The position numbers and the translations under genes were made by a program. From contig JAUJPD010000001.1 in the NCBI GenBank assembly GCA_030447315.1, forward strand, positions 289,834 to 353,833: a stretch of DNA of 64,000 nt, written 5' to 3'. A model generated the notes under the pieces. That model searched no databases. It was not told the origin of the DNA and saw only the letters and a program-made list of their open reading frames with translations. Source of the stretch: Actinomycetota bacterium (GTDB lineage Bacteria > Actinomycetota > CADDZG01 > WHSQ01). Below, one piece after another: positions 60,175-64,000 of the stretch (positions within the stretch are counted from its first letter, which is position 1; each line of letters opens with the position of its first letter).

Positions 60175-60591
60175 CTAAAACCCGCGGCGCTGGCGGCTGG
60201 CGATCATCTTGTAATAGAGACCGCCCATCGCGAGGAACAGCATGAGGAGCATGACCAGGACGATCTTGGACATCTGGTAGGTCCATTGAGGCCCCTCTTC
60301 CTCGACGGCCTCTGCTTGCTCGCCCTCGCCCGCGCCGGTTTCCGCGTCGGGGTCGCCCTCACCGCCTTGGAAGTCGTCCGATTGGCCGCCGCCTTCACCT
60401 TGGTCGGTATCGGTTCCAGGATCCGCTTGACTGCCGCCCTCGTTCTCGACCTCGGTCCCTTCCTCGGATTCGACCTGAGCCAAGCTGACCGGAGCGGCGT
60501 ATGCGAAGGGAGCGGCCGCCACCACCAGCGAGATGGCACACAAGAGCAGTCGGGCCAGCCGGCAACGCATCCGGTGAGATCCTCCGGTCAT
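60175..60591 (-). CDS. Small secreted/single-pass membrane protein with acidic Gly/Glu-rich region
   Basis: Signal-like ARLLLCAISLVVAAAPFAYAAP, acidic linker, TM KIVLVMLLMLFLAMGGLYYKMI, RQRRGF tail. Confidence 0.6.
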   Translation of the reverse strand: MTGGSHRMRCRLARLLLCAISLVVAAAPFAYAAPVSLAQVESEEGTEVENEGGSQADPGTDTDQGEGGGQSDDFQGGEGDPDAETGAGEGEQAEAVEEEGPQWTYQMSKIVLVMLLMLFLAMGGLYYKMIASRQRRGF

Positions 60592-60704
60592 AGGGAAGCT
60601 TGGACGGCGACAGGATATCTCGCGGGCTTGGGGGCCGGGCAGGACAGGACCGTGGAGAAGCGTCCTCTCATTCGCCCGGCCGGCGGTGCGAGGGAAGGGG
60701 GGAG

Positions 60705-60908
60705 CTAGGCGGAGCCGGCTGCGGGCTTGCGCCCTCTGAGCCGGGGCACCTTCATCTCCGCGTGGGCCCAGCACTTGTCGCGTTTGTTGTAGGTGGACAG
60801 CCGGGTCACGCAGTCTGGTGCGGCGCACTTCCGGCCTTTGGCGAACTTCTGCGACGCCCGGGGCACAGCCTGGGGCCTCGATCCCCGGATGGCGTTGTCC
60901 TTGCTCAT
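60705..60908 (-). CDS. Small basic protein with a C-x4-C...C-x2-H motif
   Basis: MSKDNAIRGSRPQAVPRASQKFAKGRKCAAPDCVTRLSTYNKRDKCWAHAEMKVPRLRGRK. Confidence 0.6.
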   Translation of the reverse strand: MSKDNAIRGSRPQAVPRASQKFAKGRKCAAPDCVTRLSTYNKRDKCWAHAEMKVPRLRGRKPAAGSA

Positions 60909-61030
60909 CTCACGAGCTCCTCTCCAGACCGCCGGCCGGTGCCCTGGGGGCGATCGGAACGTCCGGATGTCTGTGTCTCGACATCTATTCGGTTCGACGG
61001 CGCCGGGCGGTTTGGAGTTCCTTATTAAAT

Positions 61031-62383
61031 GTGTCTTACGTGAAGCCTCCCCGTCCACCTCGCCTGACCCGGCTCCCGGTTCCGATCCGGTGGCTGGGCG
61101 CTGCCGTCCGAGCAGTGGTGGGGACGCCGGCGAGGGCCGCTCGAGGGACCACCCGTGCCGTATCGGATCCGGCCCGCCAGGTGGTGGACTACTGGTCCTC
61201 GGAGCGAGTGACGATGAAGCAGGGATTCATCGCGGTCTGCATAGCGTCGCTGACGTCGCTGATCGCGGGGGTCACGCTGGCCGGCATGAGCGGGCGGATC
61301 GACGCTGTCGACGGCCTCTTCATCCTGATCCCGGTATCGATCGGGATGAGGGGAAACATCTTCGGCGCGCTGGCCGCCCGCCTCGGCACCTCGATCCACT
61401 CCGGCTTGTTCGAGGTCTCCCGAGACAGGAACGGGATGCTCTACCAGAACGTCTACGCGGCCGCGCTCCTCACGATGGGCACCTCGGCCACCATGGGGGT
61501 GCTGGGCCGTGCCATCGGGGGCCTGCTCGGCCTCGATACCGTCTCGGTCTGGGACTTCATCCTGATCGCGGTAGTCGGTGGGTTGCTGTCTTCAGCCGTG
61601 GTGCTGGCGGTGACGGTTCGCCTCTCGATCACGTCTTACGAACGAGGCTGGGACCTGGACTCGGTCGGCTCTCCTCTGATCACGGCGATGGGAGACGTCG
61701 TGACCCTCCCGTTCCTCTTGCTCGCCTCGTACCTGGTGGGGATCCGGTTCCTCACCCCGATCCTCGGTGGGATCGCGCTGGCGGTCGCGATCGTCGCCCT
61801 CGTCCGGGGTTGGACCAGCGTCAGGCTGGTCTCCAAGCGCATCGTGCGGGAGAGCTTCCCGGTCTTGTGCATCGCCATCCTGCTGGACATCCTCGCGGGT
61901 GCCGTGGTCGAGCCGCGCGTCGACGAGGTGTTCCTCGTGTTCCCCGCGCTCTTGATCGTAGTACCGGGCTTCCTGGAGAACACCGGAGCCTTGGGGTCGA
62001 TCTTGGCCGCCCGCTTGGGCTCGAAGCTGCACCTGGGCGCGGTCACTCCCAGCGCTCGTCCCGACGCCGCGGCGTTGCTGGACGGGAGCATCGTGCTGGT
62101 TCTGGGCCTGACCGTGTACACGATCACCGCGGTGGCGACGCTGCTGCTGGCCGAGCTACTGGGAGTGAACTACCCCGGCGTCCTCAGGTTCATAGGGATC
62201 ACCTTGCTGGGGGGCTTGATGGCCACCTTCCTTGCAGCCTTCATCGGTTACTACGCGGCAACCACCACCTACCGTTTCGGTCTCGATCCCGACAACCACA
62301 CGATCCCACTCGTGACCTCGGGGATGGATCTGTTGGGCGTGATCTGCCTGGTGATAGCGCTGGTCGTGTTCGGAGTAGCCTGA
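61031..62383 (+). CDS. MgtE/SLC41-like divalent cation transporter (duplicated membrane domain, no obvious CBS region)
   Basis: GLFILIPVSIGMRGNIFGALAARLGTSIHSG and LLIVVPGFLENTGALGSILAARLGSKLHLG, internally repeated MgtE-type segments; GTG start. Confidence 0.8.
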   Translation: MSYVKPPRPPRLTRLPVPIRWLGAAVRAVVGTPARAARGTTRAVSDPARQVVDYWSSERVTMKQGFIAVCIASLTSLIAGVTLAGMSGRIDAVDGLFILIPVSIGMRGNIFGALAARLGTSIHSGLFEVSRDRNGMLYQNVYAAALLTMGTSATMGVLGRAIGGLLGLDTVSVWDFILIAVVGGLLSSAVVLAVTVRLSITSYERGWDLDSVGSPLITAMGDVVTLPFLLLASYLVGIRFLTPILGGIALAVAIVALVRGWTSVRLVSKRIVRESFPVLCIAILLDILAGAVVEPRVDEVFLVFPALLIVVPGFLENTGALGSILAARLGSKLHLGAVTPSARPDAAALLDGSIVLVLGLTVYTITAVATLLLAELLGVNYPGVLRFIGITLLGGLMATFLAAFIGYYAATTTYRFGLDPDNHTIPLVTSGMDLLGVICLVIALVVFGVA

Positions 62384-62420
62384 AAACGCCCCGGCAGGGG
62401 GAAAGGGGAACAAGACACAG

Positions 62421-63626
62421 ATGGATCACGGAGAGGGTCGAAGTACCAGCACCGTAAAAGGGCTCCTGGCGGAGATCAAAGACTCCTCGGAGCTGATGGT
62501 GGACCTTGCGTACGCGGCGGTCTTCTACGCGGACGCAGATCTGGCCAAAGAGGTCGTGCGCCTCGAAGAACGGATGTTCTCGGACCTCCGCCAATTGCGG
62601 AAGCTCGTCATCTTGTCGGCGCGCAGCCCCGAGGATGCCGAGCACATGGCCGGCGTTCTGGAGATAGCTTCCGCCGTGGAGAAGATCGCCGATGCCGCCG
62701 AGGACATCGCTCACGTCGTGCACTCAGGCCTGGGCATCCTGGACGACCTTCGCAAGGACCTGCGCTACGCGGACGAGATCGTGTCGCGCGTGAAGGTTCG
62801 AGAAGGCGCTCCCGCGGGCGGGCGCTCGCTGCGCGACCTATCACTGCCGGTCGAGATCGGCATGTGGGTCATAGCGACGCGAAGAGGCGGGGACTGGGAT
62901 CTCGATCCGGGTCCGGACTATGTCGTGGCGACCAACGACGTGATGCTGATCAAAGGGCCCGAGGACGGGGTTCGGCTCGCGCGGGAGCTATTCGGTGCTC
63001 CGGAGCTGCCCGACACGCCCGAGCCGTCCACCGTGGTGCTGTCCGACCTCGATCGCGCCGTCGACCTGTTGGTCGAGATGAAGAACTCGGCAGAGGTTGC
63101 CGTCGGTCTTGCGTACTCGGCTTTGTTATTCAACGATCCTGCGCTGGCGGCCGAGGTGGGGAACCTCGAGGCCCGGTCCGACGCGGTACACGACGAGCTC
63201 GAATCGTGGGTGCTCAGAAGCTCGCAAGAAGCTCGCAACCCCGACGACCTGCGGGGACTGCTTCATCTGGCGCACGCATCCGAGATCATCTTCGACTCCG
63301 CTCGCGAGATGACGCGCCTCGTCGAACAGGGACAAGAGCTTCATCCGGTGATCGCAGCCGCTTTGGTCGAATCCGATGAGTTCGGTCACGAAACCGTCGT
63401 GGGCGAGGGCTCGGCCGCGCAGGGAAAGACCATCAAAGAGCTGTCGATCGAGACGGAGACGGGGATGTTCGTCCTCGCCGTCCAGCGGGGACGGCGCTGG
63501 ATGTATCGCCCCAAGCCGGGGCTGACGCTCTGCCCGGGCGATCGGATCATCGCGGTGGGTCCCGCCGAGGGGGCCGAGGAGCTCGATGAGCTCGTGGGCA
63601 TGAAGCGCGAGCTCGCGGAGGCGTAG
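62421..63626 (+). CDS. Duplicated PhoU-like/TrkA-C domain protein (two PhoU+TrkA_C modules)
   Basis: Repeats SSELMVDLAYAAVFYADADLAKEVVRLEERM / SAEVAVGLAYSALLFNDPALAAEVGNLEARS, and SLPVEIGMWVIATRRGGDWDLDPGPDYVVATNDVMLIKGP / SIETETGMFVLAVQRGRRWMYRPKPGLTLCPGDRIIAVGP. Confidence 0.85.
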   Translation: MDHGEGRSTSTVKGLLAEIKDSSELMVDLAYAAVFYADADLAKEVVRLEERMFSDLRQLRKLVILSARSPEDAEHMAGVLEIASAVEKIADAAEDIAHVVHSGLGILDDLRKDLRYADEIVSRVKVREGAPAGGRSLRDLSLPVEIGMWVIATRRGGDWDLDPGPDYVVATNDVMLIKGPEDGVRLARELFGAPELPDTPEPSTVVLSDLDRAVDLLVEMKNSAEVAVGLAYSALLFNDPALAAEVGNLEARSDAVHDELESWVLRSSQEARNPDDLRGLLHLAHASEIIFDSAREMTRLVEQGQELHPVIAAALVESDEFGHETVVGEGSAAQGKTIKELSIETETGMFVLAVQRGRRWMYRPKPGLTLCPGDRIIAVGPAEGAEELDELVGMKRELAEA

Positions 63627-63670
63627 GGGCAACCCGGGGCGGGCATACTGCTCGAACGGAAGGAGCAGTG

Positions 63671-63985
63671 ATGGCGAAAGACAAGATCGGTAAGAACAAG
63701 ATCAAGTGGAACGAAGACATCCAGCCCGACGGCTCGATCCCGGTCAAGCCGACGCTTGGCCAGACGATGGGAGCCATGATCGCCGGCATCCTGGCCGTGA
63801 AGCTGGCGACCTACGTCGTCACCACGCTGTGGCGCTTGGTCACCCGTGAGGACCCGCCCCAGATCGACATGGATGTCGCTCCGGGAAAGAAGGCCGCGTG
63901 GATCGCGTTGGTCGGCGCGGCGTCGGGGGCGGCCCGACAGATGGCGCGCGACAAGATCAAGCCGCCGACCGGAGGCGCGGCCTAA
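63671..63985 (+). CDS. DUF4235 family small membrane protein
   Basis: MAGILAVKLATYVVTTLWRLVTREDPPQID-like segment and GAASGAARQMARDKI; RBS aaggag upstream. Confidence 0.75.
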   Translation: MAKDKIGKNKIKWNEDIQPDGSIPVKPTLGQTMGAMIAGILAVKLATYVVTTLWRLVTREDPPQIDMDVAPGKKAAWIALVGAASGAARQMARDKIKPPTGGAA

Positions 63986-64000
63986 CCCCGTTCTCTTCGC

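Overview
The window is a high-GC actinobacterial-type chromosomal segment of about 64 kb, with most genes on the minus strand. Read on the minus strand (high to low coordinates) it is one long housekeeping superblock: tilS-hpt-ftsH-folE-folP-folB-folK-(DUF2520)-panC-coaX-lysS-(SBP)-clpC-radA-carD-ispD-ispF-cysS-rlmB-sigH-like ... secE-nusG-rplK-rplA-(HTH/DUF2087)-rplJ-rplL-rpoB-rpoC-rpsL-rpsG-fusA-tuf-rpsJ-(S10/spc operon) to rpsH. A roughly 13.5 kb accessory segment lies between the sigH-like gene and secE. It holds tRNA-Thr(UGU), glutamate dehydrogenase, a trehalose/glucosylglycerate-like cluster (gpgS, glycerate kinase, otsA, otsB), an ECF sigma/anti-sigma pair, two response regulators, tRNA-Trp, an LVIVD-repeat protein and a lipoprotein. 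The most unusual structure is a tandem array of four degenerate copies of the 3' half of tRNA-Trp, next to the intact tRNA-Trp and upstream of a response-regulator gene. Other notable items: a dispersed GC-rich intergenic repeat family (44.3-44.5 kb and 52.85-52.97 kb), a triple CCAGG-GA-CCTGG motif between rpsL and rpoC, long low-complexity extensions on S3, L22, L10 and NusG, a DUF2087 regulator next to the L10 leader, and an MgtE-like transporter paired with a duplicated PhoU/TrkA-C protein. Apparent frameshifts, mostly compatible with single-base losses near C/G runs and hitting essential genes (rpsG, rpsL, clpC, lysS), cluster in three patches and most likely reflect sequence error. No CRISPR array, phage, transposase or rRNA was found.
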